Shown here: positions 1 through 10,283 of the stretch, in pieces
Layout: each line of letters opens with the position of its first letter
Position numbering within the stretch: the first letter of the stretch is position 1
From: Schistosoma mansoni
Taxonomy: Eukaryota; Platyhelminthes; Trematoda; Strigeidida; Schistosomatidae
Direction: 5' to 3'
NCBI RefSeq assembly: GCF_000237925.1
Contig: NW_017386079.1
Location: 310,001 to 374,000 of the forward strand
Length of the DNA: 64,000 nucleotides
Made by a program: the position numbers and the translations under genes
The notes under the pieces: model-generated
What the model was told of the DNA's origin: nothing
Seen by the model: only the letters and a program-made list of their open reading frames with translations
Database searches by the model: none

Positions 1-380
1 TTTAGATCAGATGGTGGTTGGAGGCAATCAACAGAAAACCCTGGACCCAAGGTTTCGTGCTACTTGGCACTCATCTGCAAGGTGTACCTCTAATCACGAC
101 CCGGATAGCTCAGTGGTAACGTCTCCGACTGTGAAGCTGGGTGACACGGGATCAAATCCGTCAGGGAGCATCAGTTGCTGACGAGTACCAAGTAGCACAA
201 AATCTAGGTCCAGGTTTTCCTGTTGACTACCTCTAACCACAATCTTATCTCAACACAGTGCACGCAATGTCTAGCCACCTAGACTAATGGCCACATTGCA
301 ACTTGATCGATAGGATTCGATCTACACTAAGAAGGATCTGACATACCTGTTACTGATCATCACCCAGTGATCAATCAATT
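1..380 (+). mobile_element. Family-A tRNA-derived SINE, inverted pair
   Basis: Plus copy from ~98: A box TAGCTCAGTGG, B-box-like GGATCAAATCC, then body to CAATCAATTGT at ~380. Bases ~6-95 are the reverse complement of the middle of the same family (GGTGGTTGGAGGC..). The two form a foldback pair cut by the window edge. Confidence 0.8.
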
Positions 381-603
381 GTAGATCACTTTCCAAAAAG
401 TATAAACTTTCATTTCATCAAATCTCAGAACAAAAAAGGACCGTTTTACTTTATTTAATTCAATTATCATAATATTAGAATCTTGTTTACTTTTCAAGAA
501 AGATATTCATTTTATGGAAATTAAAAAAATGATTATTATTGTTGTTACCAAGTTGTTTTGAACTAATCCCCTCATCACTAATAATGAATGAAATTGTTAT
601 AAT

Positions 604-705
604 GAATAAAGGATCATTTCAATATTGAATTAAATATTCATGTCCAATAGATGTAACATTAAAGAAGAATAGAAAAATTGAATTTTTAATATTTTTTTTT
701 ATTTA
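604..705 (+). repeat. ~100-bp direct repeat, copy 1
   Basis: GAATAAAGGATCATTTCAAT..; matches 889-993 with about 8 differences. Confidence 0.9.
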
Positions 706-888
706 GGTCCTGGGTTCGAATGTCGCTCGCGAGTGCGGGATCGTGGATGCGCACTGCCACTGAGGAGTCCCATAATAGGACGAAACGGCCTTAAAGCAGT
801 GCTTTCAGGTTTTCTATGGTGGTCTAGCTTCAATTGGCTCATGATTTCAACTATGAAAAATAGTGAAATCTCCACAAAAACCCCTTCT
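703..888 (+). mobile_element. Family-B hammerhead SINE with ~100-bp flanking repeat
   Basis: Starts at a B-box-like GGGTTCGAATG, then the hammerhead core at 751-802, GGTCTAGCTTCAATTGG, CATGATTTCAACTATG and the tail AAATCTCCACAAAAACCCC. Flanked by direct repeats of 102-105 bp (604-705, 889-993), far longer than the 10-14 bp TSDs of other copies. Confidence 0.82.
751..802 (+). ncRNA. Hammerhead ribozyme core (family B), best preserved
   Basis: CTGAGGAG, stem II GTCC/GGAC with loop CATAATA, then CGAAAC. Stem I GCACTGC pairs with GCAGTGC. Stem III is minimal (consensus AC/GT around a 4-nt loop) and carries a mismatch here, so single-copy cleavage is doubtful. Confidence 0.65.
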
Positions 889-993
889 GAATAAGGGATC
901 ATTTCAATATTGAATTTAATATTCATGTCCAATAGATGTAACATTAAATAAGAATAGAAAAACTGAATTTCTAATTTTTTTTTATTTTATTTT
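889..993 (+). repeat. ~100-bp direct repeat, copy 2
   Basis: GAATAAGGGATCATTTCAAT..; immediately follows the SINE tail. Confidence 0.9.
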
Positions 994-1135
994 TTTATTC
1001 AGAGATTTACAAAACTATTCATTTTGGAAATGATTAAATTTATATTAAAGATAAATTAATAAATCTTATTATAAGTATTGTGGTGTGGGTTACTTATATC
1101 CACATAAGTAGTATATGGTGATGGTCAGGCATACA

Positions 1136-1697
1136 TATTTATTTATTTATTTAAGCACATAGATACTGGTACGAAGGGGAACCAGATACATATCTGCCAC
1201 ACAAATCTCATTTGATTTGTGTGAGGGCTATGATACTACTCGGGTTCCCAAACTGAAGCAGGTGGTTTTCTTAGAGGGCCACACCTGGAGCCTTTGACCT
1301 AAAGGTCTGATTCATAAGGAAATGGAGCATCGTGAGGAGATGCAGTCCCATAGTAGCCGGTGACAAACGATTGATTCATACGCCATTTTTTCCCTTACAA
1401 TACTGGAGCTCATGTGCACCATTGTTTTGGAATCCGGATTTTCCAACTCCCCTAGGTGAACTTTCCGTGTCCACCAACCCGGTTAAAGCGCCGGACATCC
1501 GCTTTTCATCCTCTCAATTTCGTTAACAACAGTAGTGCCACGAGAAGGCAATGAGTAGGTTTTCCCTGGTAGAGGCTATATACGCGTGGCCATGTGAGAG
1601 CATTTGGAGAGGGAGAGCGTACTCTCTGCACTTTCGGCCGAACAAGGGCATTTGGGGGCCGGCGACCATACCACGTTGAAAGCACCGGTTCTCGTCC
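1136..1697 (-). mobile_element. Family-C retroposon with a 5S rRNA piece at one end
   Basis: (TTTA)n at 1139 is the tail of the minus-strand element; conserved body shared with copies at 11105, 18066, 29225, 55528 and 60661. It sits inside a solo LTR and is flanked by exact 13-bp TSD GGTCAGGCATACA (1123-1135, 1698-1710). Its last ~37 bp (1661-1697) are not in the other copies and match the start of 5S rRNA. No coding capacity; non-autonomous, moved by an unknown LINE. Confidence 0.88.
1661..1697 (+). pseudogene. 5S rRNA 5' fragment
   Basis: GGCGACCATACCACG followed by TTGAAAGCACCGGTTCTCG and TCC matches nucleotides ~5-41 of metazoan 5S rRNA (CGGCCATACCAC..GAA..TCTCGTC). It is cut off before the internal control region, so it cannot be a working gene. 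Orientation is opposite to the retroposon it is joined to. Confidence 0.85.
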
Positions 1698-2207
1698 GGT
1701 CAGGCATACAATGTATTTTGGCAGAAGATTGATAAGGAAAGAACAGAAACGAAACGCGATTGGTATGAAAATGCATGAACAATGAAATCAGAGAAGATGA
1801 GGGACTGATATTTACAGAAGGAACAGTTAAGATTGATACGATTGATTGTTATTTTGCAAATTATCTGTTTACTGTATGGTTGTCAGATTTTAGTGAGATA
1901 GTTTGTAATTTTCGTGTCAAATACAATCAATTGTCCTCACTCGTTTTCTTGTTCGCTACAGTATGACCAATAATTAAACAATTACATGGAACATACTTTT
2001 ATCAAAGATGGTAAATGTTTTGAATTTTTATTCAAACTATTTATATGTCTTTCCGTCTTCTTCTAGTAGAAGTCTTCAACAAATTATGAAGCATTAAGTT
2101 GAATTTTTCGAGTAAAATTGACAATCTTAGTTGAAAAATATCAGGTTCATTTGATATTATCAGTATGGGGTTGTGGAGATTATTGAGTTCTTGTTTAAGA
2201 TCGTAAA

Positions 2208-2355
2208 TCGATAAATTTTAGACCACCAATGAAAACCTGAAAGCACTGGATGGCTGTTTCGTCCTAGTATAAGACTCCTCAACAGTGCACATCTACAATC
2301 CCGTACGCAGGATTCGAATCTAGGACCTTTGATCTTGTGTGCGAACGTGACCCAA
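2208..2355 (-). mobile_element. Family-B hammerhead SINE, decayed
   Basis: Minus orientation, hammerhead-like region 2241-2290 and B-box-like GATTCGAATC at ~2310. No clear TSD. Confidence 0.7.
2241..2290 (-). ncRNA. Hammerhead-like core (family B), degenerate
   Basis: Minus strand TTGAGGAG (C3 changed to T) and GGACGAAAC are kept; GCACTG/CAGTGC stem I is present. Probably inactive. Confidence 0.55.
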
Positions 2356-2584
2356 CAGAACGTATAAAGTTTGAAAATACTAAATATCTGTCTTCAATTA
2401 GTCATATTCAATTAATAATCTGGCATCCATATAATTCGGTTTCAATTATCTTATATCAGAAAAGAGAGATGAAATTATCAAAACAATTGTTATAAAAGTA
2501 GAAGTAGTAACAGTATTAATAGTAGTACTAACAAAGATGAATCACGGTTATAGCCAAGACCACAAGCTAATCAGTTTTCACTTA

Positions 2585-2767
2585 CCTATTCCATTTAGCC
2601 CAATTTTCAATGCCTTCATGAACTGATATCACATCTTGTTTTGTCAGCCTATAGTGTTTCTTCCACCTATTTCTGTACCGATCAATTTCACTCAAAGAAG
2701 TAGATGGTGACCGGATATATCCCAACCACCATGAATTTGTTTTACTTCCATTAGAAGAGATTTTCAT
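2585..2767 (-). CDS. Possible first exon of an unidentified gene
   Basis: On the minus strand an open stretch starts at ATG 2765-2767 (MKISSNGSKTNSWWLGYIR...) and runs about 60 codons, rich in Trp, Lys, Arg and Tyr, to ...IENWAKWN and a strong donor (AG|GTAAGTG; exon end near 2585). The composition is more protein-like than nearby noise and the donor is canonical. I do not recognise the family, and saw no following exon in 1-2580, which is mostly repeats. It could be a chance open frame. If real, the rest of the gene lies left of the window. Confidence 0.3.
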
Positions 2768-3108
2768 CAATCCTTATGTACTTTAGATAGTTTCCAGATT
2801 TTTGGGAAAGTTTCCCAACTAACTGAATCTCGGTCACAGATTTTGTACAATTTCATCTAGTGGTTCAAATAAAGAATGTTCACTGGGACTGATCTTGAAA
2901 ATATAATAACTCTGATGTTTTCATCCATTCTTATAAATCATGGCGTTATCTCATTATAGATGGCATCTTGTAAGCACTAGCATACAATATGAATTAAACT
3001 ACAAATAACGGATATTGGTGTATACCAGCTACTCACGGTAATAAGTAGCTTATCCATAAATTATATGACTCTAACAACAAGAACTAAGTAGTCTTATTAT
3101 TAGGCAAG

Positions 3109-3460
3109 TGTTATATCTAGAGCTTTGATTCTTGATATGCCGCGTACTACTAGACTACTTGATCAATCAAACCCGAAACGTCGCAATAAAGAAGACAGAA
3201 GACTAGTAAGTGGGAATATTATTCCCAAAACAGTGTCAAATGTAGTACAAAAATCTCATGTATTTATAGTTTTTTGGCTGAAAGTAAATCATCATTTCGG
3301 ACACCCAATAGGCACATAGCGGATCCTTCTTATTCATCCAATAGGGAAGCTACACGTCGATATTCTAGAATGTTCCTCTAGCGGTGATTGGATGGAATGT
3401 CTTCGGCTCTTTCTGGGCTTCTTAAGGTTTTCTAGAGTTTGTCAACGAGCCATCCTTACA
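3109..3460 (-). mobile_element. Solo LTR (352 bp), second family
   Basis: Minus orientation TGTAAGGATGG..CTAGATATAACA; flanks GCAAG and TCAAG agree at four of five positions. Near-identical relative at 61480-61832. Gypsy-like; family name uncertain. Confidence 0.8.
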
Positions 3461-3870
3461 TCAAGTATGGTACCCAACGAACTTGAGACCACTATCAAAA
3501 ACTTTACGTCAAATGATATCAAATATAGAAAACGCAATCAAGTTTATAATTATGTCATTTCACTCAGCCTATGAACTACGTGTGTCTCCTGAATGATGAG
3601 ATACAATTTCGAAACTAAAAAATAACTGGTTATAAAATCGATGAACACACATGAATCTGTCAAAGGATTCCCAGTCAAACTACAGTTAAACCAACATTTA
3701 TAAACATCTTTTTATGATAATGATTGTTTTCTGAATGTACCTAAAGAACGTAATTTTTTATTCAAAGACGAATCTCTCCACAACCCCCCCACTTCTAAAA
3801 TTTGAAACTTATGTTTCCATTGAGACACTTTTCCTTATATCTTTCTTGATTTCGTCACTAATCATTAGAC

Positions 3871-3900
3871 CTATTACTTATTTACTTACTTACTTACTTA

Positions 3901-3936
<36 letters not shown>
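3871..3936. repeat. (TTAC)n microsatellite, expanded RTE LINE tail
   Basis: About 17 TTAC/TTAT units, directly continuing the GTAA tail of the minus-strand RTE copy. RTE-clade LINEs end in short tandem repeats. Confidence 0.85.
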
Positions 3937-3937
<1 letters not shown>

Positions 3938-4310
3938 GCCTGTTACCTTTCGTCGAGGAGTATAGGCCGCACACCAGTATTCTCCATCCAACCCTGTCCT
4001 GGCCAGTTCTTTCCAGTTGTTATTCATCCTTTTCAAATCTGCTTCAATTTCCCAGAGTAATGTGTTCTCTGGCCTTCCGCTTTTCCGCTTCCCTTGCGGA
4101 TTCCAAGTTAATGCTGGCCTCGTGATGCAGTTTGGTGATTTCCCCAAGGTATGTCCGATCCACTTCCAACGTCTTTTCCTAATTTCCTCTTCATCTGGAA
4201 GCTGGTTTGTTCTCTCCCACAGTGGGATAGGGTCACTAATCCCATGCCCAACCCTCCTCCTTTACCAGGGCTTGGGACCGGCACTAACTCTATAAGACCT
4301 ACAGGCAGAG
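3886..4310 (-). mobile_element. Internally deleted RTE (SR2-like) LINE copy
   Basis: Minus strand, 4237 to 3886, encodes the RTE C-terminus without stops: [40 protein letters not shown], then the end of the ORF and the GTAAG tail. Just upstream (4310-4238, same orientation) lies sequence resembling the RTE 5'-UTR at 5788-5870. So 5' and 3' ends are joined with the middle absent. The (TTAC)n array at its left is the copied tail. Confidence 0.7.
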
Positions 4311-4653
4311 TTAAACCTACTAACTACAATTGAGAAATTTAAGTTATCAAATGAATTTTAGATCAAAAAATCCTCTACACCAAAAACATTAAACTTGATC
4401 TCTTTTCCAATATTGACCGAGTTCAAACTTAGCTGTTCAAGTAGAATTAGAAAACTACTACTATATATCATTTCCAATCAAGAGTTTAAAGTTATAGTCA
4501 AAGATTATTGTTCTCTATAAATTCTAACTATTCTTTTGATGTATATTCACTTCATGTTAAATTAACAAAATTTCAAGGTTAGTAATTGATTGATAAAACG
4601 ATATTTCTTGGATTTCGAATGATAAAATAATTTTCGAACCAGTACATTCTTAT

Positions 4654-4995
4654 ATAATTGAAATCATGAGTCAATTGAAGCTAGACCATCATGGAAAACC
4701 TGGAAGCACTAGACAGCCGNNNNNNNNNNNNNNNNNNNNNNNNNNNNNNNNNNNNNNNNNNNNNNNNNNNNNNNNNNNNNNNNNNNNNNNNNNNNNNNNN
4801 NNNNNNNNNNNNNNNNNNNNNNNNNNNNNNNNNNNNNNNNNNNNNNNNNNNNNNNNNNNNNNNNNNNNNNNNNNNNNNNNNNNNNNNNNNNNNNNNNNNN
4901 NNNNNNNNNNNNNNNNNNNTGGTCTAGCTTCAATTGACTCATGATTTCAACTATATAAAATTACTAAAATCTCCACAAAACCCCCTTCTGACAGC
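4654..4995. mobile_element. Family-B SINE inverted dimer, gap inside, 10-bp TSD
   Basis: Left half minus orientation (CATGAGTCAATTGAAGCTAG at 4666), right half its inverse (4920-4995). Exact TSD ACATTCTTAT at 4644-4653 and 4996-5005 shows that the whole foldback unit was inserted at once. Confidence 0.85.
4720..4919. other. Assembly gap (200 N)
   Basis: Exactly 200 N in the middle of a family-B SINE inverted dimer; hairpin-forming sequence is a plausible cause of the break. Confidence 0.99.
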
Positions 4996-5005
4996 ACATT
5001 CTTAT

Positions 5006-5787
5006 TAATTAATGGAAAATATTTCAAATTTACTCATACTACTAAATAACTTATCAGTAGCCTCGTCAATTATTTACATAGTTCTTTTTCCTTACAAATG
5101 GTTACAATGATGTTTAGTCGGAATATAATTAGCAAATTAGAAAATGAGTAATCTACAAGATGGTCTGATGTTACTATTCATAAATTTGCTTTAGGATTAT
5201 AATTCATTGTTTCAACCCATGTTTTTTTTTCAACGTAACTTAGATTACAGTATGATTAAACAGAATGATTCCTGACAAGTTAGCTGGATGAAACGTTGGA
5301 ATTATTTGAATTTCCATCGCTGAGATTATTTCAAAGTGAAAGATTCATTAGATTATTGGTTACTACCAGATTAGTAGGTTATCCCTAGCAGATACATATT
5401 GTCTTACCTTTTCTAACTTATTCTTTTTCTTTTTATCTGAAATAGTAGACTTGAATTTGAAAATATAGAGCAGAATATTGTTGTCTAAATAGTTTTGTCG
5501 AACGTATATTCATACCTTAGTCATTTTTTAAAATTTTCTACTGGTTAGTGTTTCTTAGTATGATTCTTTTTATGGTATGGAGTTGCTAACCTCATGCTCA
5601 AACCTTTTCTTTCCCCCTACCTTGAGACCATCAGTAACCCTAGACGGAGTTCAGATGAAGTTATTTTTATCATTATTCATTTTAATTCGATAAATGATAT
5701 GATGAGAAATGAAAATACTGATATAATTTAACTGATGAAAAGATGATAAATTGGGGTAGAAAAAATTGAAATTTCCGCAGTCGCTCT
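5006..5787. other. No gene seen
   Basis: AT-rich. About 5575-5660 resembles, in reverse, the RTE 5'-UTR-like block at 4238-4310; nothing else recognised. Confidence 0.5.
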
Positions 5788-8268
5788 GCCTTTACCCCTT
5801 TTAAGGTTACTGCCGGTTCTAAGCCTTCATAAAAAAGGGTGGTTACTTATGGGGTCAGTAATCCAATCCCGTAGAATAAAATTGATAAATGAAACCTAAC
5901 CGAAAACACCATTCGAATCATTTAAACTCTTCCCTCTGAGTTGATGGAAGAATTATGATGCCTCATGGTGAATCCCGAAATTCCTCGGAAACCACTAAGC
6001 AGATCACCCCTCTGACAACTAAAACATCAACTAACATGGATTCATGGAATTTTCGGACAATGTCTGAGACCGGGAGAATTAGTCAAATAGCTGCGGAAGA
6101 GATGAGATACAACATGGGTGGTTCTCAGGATAAGTGAAACAGAAAACATTAGATTCGGTAAAGATGTTGCTGTACTCTGATCATTAAGAATAAGGGCCTC
6201 CGCACACACAAGCATTTCCACTGTTGCTGTTCAAAGAAGCACGGAAAGAACTTATAGGATGAGAATCTCATGGATCCAAAATGCCCAAAGCACCTTTCAA
6301 AAAAGAAGGAGGGGATTGTAATGAATGTTACCCAGTGCTATACACTCACCAATGATAGCAATGAAGACAGTAAAGATTAGTTCTATGAGAGGCTGCAATC
6401 GATCATAGCGAAGTTCCCAGGAAACAACCTGACAATCCTGATGGCAGACCTAAACGCCAAAATCTGAATGGACAACACCGATATAAAGATATCATGGGAC
6501 GACAGGGACTGGCTATGAGAAAGGAACGAGAATGTCGAGAAATTTGAGAATCTTTGCGCAGTCGATCATAGAGAAGTGCACAGGAAAGGACCTGGTCATC
6601 CTGATGGGACACCTAAAAGCTATGATTGAAATGGGCAACATCAGTTATGAAGATATCACGAGACAACATGAACAGGGAGAAATGAACGAAAATAGGGAGA
6701 GAATAACGAATTTATGTGTATCCAACAAAATGGTTAAGGCGGCACAGTATTCAAGACAGCTATCAATGAGAGGTTCAAAGCCCTGAAAGATCAGCTTAAA
6801 GAAGAGAAAACTACTATGGAGGAAAACTGGAAAGGGATCAAAGGAGCACTGACTTCAACGTATCACGAGGTATTTGGCTGAAAGGCACAATATTATAAGG
6901 AATGAATCTCTATTGAAACCCTGGACAAGGTACAAGAAAGGAAGGCAATGAAGACAGTAATTAACTACAGCTGAACAAGAACAGCGTAAGTCAGGGCACA
7001 AGCCGAATTCACGGAAGCAAACAAGCGAGTGAAGAAGAGTATTAGAGCTGACAAACAGTAATACGTGGAAGATCTAGCAGTGACAGTGGAGAAAGCTGTA
7101 AGAGATGGGCATATGAAACAGCTATATAACACAACGACGAAACTGGAAGGGGAATATAGTAAACCAAAAAGACCGTTCAATCACTGTGATTCAAGAAAAG
7201 CAAAACAGGTAGGTAGAAAACTTTGAAGAGCTACTAAATAGGCCAGTTCTACTGAACCAGGTGGATATCGAAACAGCACACACACACATTTTCTTATCGA
7301 TGTCACTCCACTAATGATTGAAGAAATCAAGATGACCATCAGACAAATCAACAGTGGGAAAGCAGAAAGACCTGAAAATATGCTAGCTGAAGCACTATAG
7401 TCAGACAGAGAACTAACTGCAAGCATGCTTCACGTTCTATTCAGGAAGATTTGGAACGAAGAACAAGTGCCACTGACAGACTGGAAAAAAGAATACGTCG
7501 TCAAGATTCTGAAGAAAGGAGATCTGAGCAAACGTGAAAACTACAGAAGCATCATATTGCCATCAGTAACAGGAACAGTTTTCAATAGAGTGTTACTGAA
7601 CCGGATGGAAGATTCAGCAGACGCTTAGCTTTGAGGTCAACAGGTCGGATTCCGTAAGGATCGGACGTTAACAGACCAGATCGATAAACTATGGATGATT
7701 ATTGAACAATCAACTGAATGGGATTTGTCATTATATATCAACTTCCTTGACTAAGAAAAAGCATTTAGCGGCATGGATAGAAGAACCTTATGAAGTCTTC
7801 TTCGAAACTTAGTGTACCTGAGAAGATTGCCACCATCATACTGAATTTGTACGATGACTTCGTTGCAAAGTGGTGCATGGAAGACAGCTGACAGATGCAT
7901 TCTAAGTGAGGACCGGTGTCAGACAAGGCTGACTACTCTCTCCCTTTCTTTTTCTTCTGGTGGCTGATTGAATTATGAAGATCTTGACATCTGAGCGGAA
8001 GCACGGTTAGATGCAACTAGACGATTTGGACTTCCCAAATTACCTGACTTTTCTATCCCACACACATCAACAGATGTAGTTCAAAGCAACTAGTGTAGCA
8101 GCGGCATCTGCACCATTAGGCTTCATCATACACAAAGGGAAAAGCATTATACTCAAACACAAAACAGAGAACACCGATCGAATCATACTTGATCGAAAAA
8201 CTCTGGAAGAGATGGAATGTTTCACGTACCTGGGAAGCATTATCCATGAACATAGAGGATCTGATATT
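5788..8268 (+). mobile_element. RTE-clade (SR2-like) LINE, decayed, 3' end missing
   Basis: Begins with a 5'-UTR-like stretch and then endonuclease pieces (DSWNFRTMSETGRISQIAAEEMRYN), later pieces LHVLFRKIWNEEQVPLTDWKKEY and KKGDLSKRENYRSI of the reverse transcriptase, YINFLD.EKAF, and ends at CFTYLGSIIHEHRGSD. Many stops and frame changes break it. Positions ~6393-6523 and ~6560-6690 are two diverged copies of the same endonuclease segment, a tandem duplication within the element. The thumb and C-terminal part and the tail are absent here. Confidence 0.85.
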
Positions 8269-8626
8269 CAGATATAACCATTTTAATTTGAGTAAATTTC
8301 ATTGATTAGATAGTTTAAGTAAACTAGCATATTAAGTTTCTTTTGTCACTTATTTCTCTATCGCTTTTTCCCTCTATTTCAGTTCGTTAGATTTTATCGT
8401 TTTTATTTGTATGAATCATCATAAGATAAAGAAAACAAAACAAACGATTGTGACTATTTGGTTATTCATTAAATTTCTTTATTTATGTAATATTCTACAA
8501 GTTGAACATTACTGGTTAAATGTACCACTGATTTAATGTGACGTTATCTTCATTGTAGATCTTCACTCCTGTTATGACATTAAACTGTTATTAGATTGTA
8601 GGCATAAATGGATGGTAGCTAGCAGT

Positions 8627-8679
8627 GGAATCCATAAAGAGTGTTTCATCCTATATGGGACTCATCAATTGGATGTACC
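8627..8679 (-). ncRNA. Hammerhead-like core (Smalpha), degenerate
   Basis: Minus strand GGTACATCCAATTGATGAG, stem II TCCCATATAGGA, TGAAAC; the C3 position is T and stem III is broken. Confidence 0.6.
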
Positions 8680-8830
8680 TGCATCTCATAGTTGATTTGA
8701 ATCTTCCCATCAATTTGTTAGGACTGTAACTCGCCAGTCTCTAATCGGCATATGTGCATACTGTGCATATTGCCTCGATATAACCTTAATTCACAAGCAA
8801 TGTAAGCAAAAATGGATAGTAGCTGGCAAT

Positions 8831-8883
8831 GGAATCCAGGACGCGCGTTTCGTCCTATTTGTGACTGGTCAGCTGGATGTACC
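8831..8883 (-). ncRNA. Hammerhead-like core (Smalpha)
   Basis: Minus strand ATCCAG CTGACCAG .. AGGACGAAACGCGCGTC then CTGGAT: stem I and the GTC cleavage triplet are perfect, but the GAG after CTGAN is CAG, which should abolish or weaken activity. Confidence 0.65.
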
Positions 8884-8910
8884 TACATCTCAGAGTTGAT
8901 GTTTACTCTG

Positions 8911-9394
8911 GAACTCTAAATCAGTAATGTTGTGATTAGTTTAATTTAAGTCACTTTGAAATTATGGATATGTTAGATCCTTGAAGTCATCACCATAAAG
9001 CTTATAATAAGAACAAATATAATTGTGTCTTCACTGGTAACTTGTTATGAGATAAGTCTCTGACATTTTGATTGAAAACCAGCGACCGTTGGAGAAAGTC
9101 ATCAGCAGTAGTATAGGATAATCCTAGCTTCATATTGTCAACCGATTGAAATTAGAAACGTATACTACTAGATCCCAACCAAGTTTTCTAATGATTAAGT
9201 GAACGTTGCACAACATACAGTTTTTGAATTGAATCTTCATCAGAGTTGTAGGTCCTCATTTTTTTGGAGAAAACCCATACTAAGAGGAAGTAATCTAGTT
9301 CTCATCGGATTTTAACTATATCTTACTCAGTTGTTAATGTCTGATAAATACCATTCACAATTTATAAACTTCAATACACAAATAATACTTACTT
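8911..9394. other. No gene seen
   Basis: No frame, RNA or repeat recognised. The same holds for 8269-8574. Confidence 0.5.
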
Positions 9395-9831
9395 CAAGCA
9401 TTCGATCAGCACTAAGAAGGGCTTGACACGCATGACATTGATCACCACTCAGTGATCAATCAATTGTGATTACATCTCAGTCCTACAGGGGGTTAGTCGC
9501 GGCCCGAATAGCTCAGTGGTAACGTCTCTGACTGTGAAGCTGAGTGATACGGGATCGAATCCTTCAGGGAGCACTAGTTCCCTCAAGATTAAAGGTTCAC
9601 CTTGCTGACAAGTGCCAAGTAGCACGAAACCTGAGTTCAGGGCTTCCTGTTGACCACCTCCAACCGCCATCTTATCTCAATATAGTGCACGCAGTGTCGA
9701 GCCACCTGGACTAGTGGCCACATTGCAACTTGATCGATAGCATTCGATCAGCACTCAGAAGGACATGACATGCACGACATTGATCACCACCCAGTAATCA
9801 ATCAATTGTGAGTTTACTTTTCCAGAATACT
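9395..9831 (+). mobile_element. Family-A tRNA-derived SINE, tandem
   Basis: A 3' tail piece (9395-9470, CATTCGATCAGCACT..CAATTGT) is followed by a whole unit: A box TAGCTCAGTGG at ~9508, B box GGATCGAATCC at ~9551, and a second tail ending at ~9831. The repeated tail indicates a head-to-tail arrangement. Confidence 0.82.
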
Positions 9832-10031
9832 TGTTAATCAATACGGCAAAAATCTAAGTAGAAATAGACATTGGACAAATTCCTAAGAACATTTATGAAA
9901 GTTCAACAATCAAACTACCCGGCTCAGAAAGCACAATATCTACGGATCAACAACACAATTTTTCATTTAAATTTTATACGCGATATTTTGAAATCCAGTG
10001 ATAAAAAATTTACTAACTCATATATTATAGT

Positions 10032-10119
10032 AATTTCAATAGTTGAGATCATGAGTCAATTGAAGCTAGACCACTATGGAAAACCTGGAAGCACTAGATG
10101 ACCGTTTCGTCCTATATCG
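10032..10119 (-). mobile_element. Family-B SINE, truncated inside the hammerhead, 14-bp TSD
   Basis: Only 88 bp; its 5' end falls in hammerhead stem II (TAGGACGAAACGG remains). Exact TSD TCATATATTATAGT at 10018-10031 and 10120-10133. Confidence 0.88.
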
Positions 10120-10283
10120 TCATATATTATAGTCTACTTACACTGACAGTCAAAAGCCTATCAATACTTAGACTTTTAAATCTATTCTATTTTATCAACT
10201 GTTGAAACATTGAAGATTTTGGATATTGATCTAAATACTTTCAATCATCTTAACTGATCATTCATTCATTAACTAAGATTGTT

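Larger units (their letters stand above)
1079..1960 (+). mobile_element. Solo LTR (~307 bp), split by a family-C retroposon
   Basis: Starts TGTGGTGTGGGTTA, ends TTCGCTACA, with 4-bp TSD GTAT at 1075-1078 and 1961-1964. The retroposon at 1136-1697 is inserted within it. Same family as 19987-20289, 59472-59770, 61946-62242. Ty3/Gypsy-like by TSD size and ends; no internal region remains. Confidence 0.85.
8575..8910 (-). mobile_element. Smalpha-type hammerhead repeat, two tandem units
   Basis: Two units about 205 bp apart, each with AATGGATAGTAGCT-like and GGTACATCCA..GATTCC-like blocks in minus orientation. This matches the known Schistosoma satellite/SINE-like family whose transcripts self-cleave. 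Confidence 0.8.

Noticed and set aside
98-180. A genuine tRNA gene with A and B boxes
   Set aside because: The A and B boxes are tRNA-like but stems are not complete and the same head recurs with a common body elsewhere: a tRNA-derived SINE.
3871-3936. TTAC array as a CRISPR-like or telomeric repeat
   Set aside because: It is a simple tetranucleotide continuing the tail of an RTE LINE copy.
4666-4944. Open frames running through the N gap
   Set aside because: Their length comes from N translated as X; the readable part is SINE sequence.
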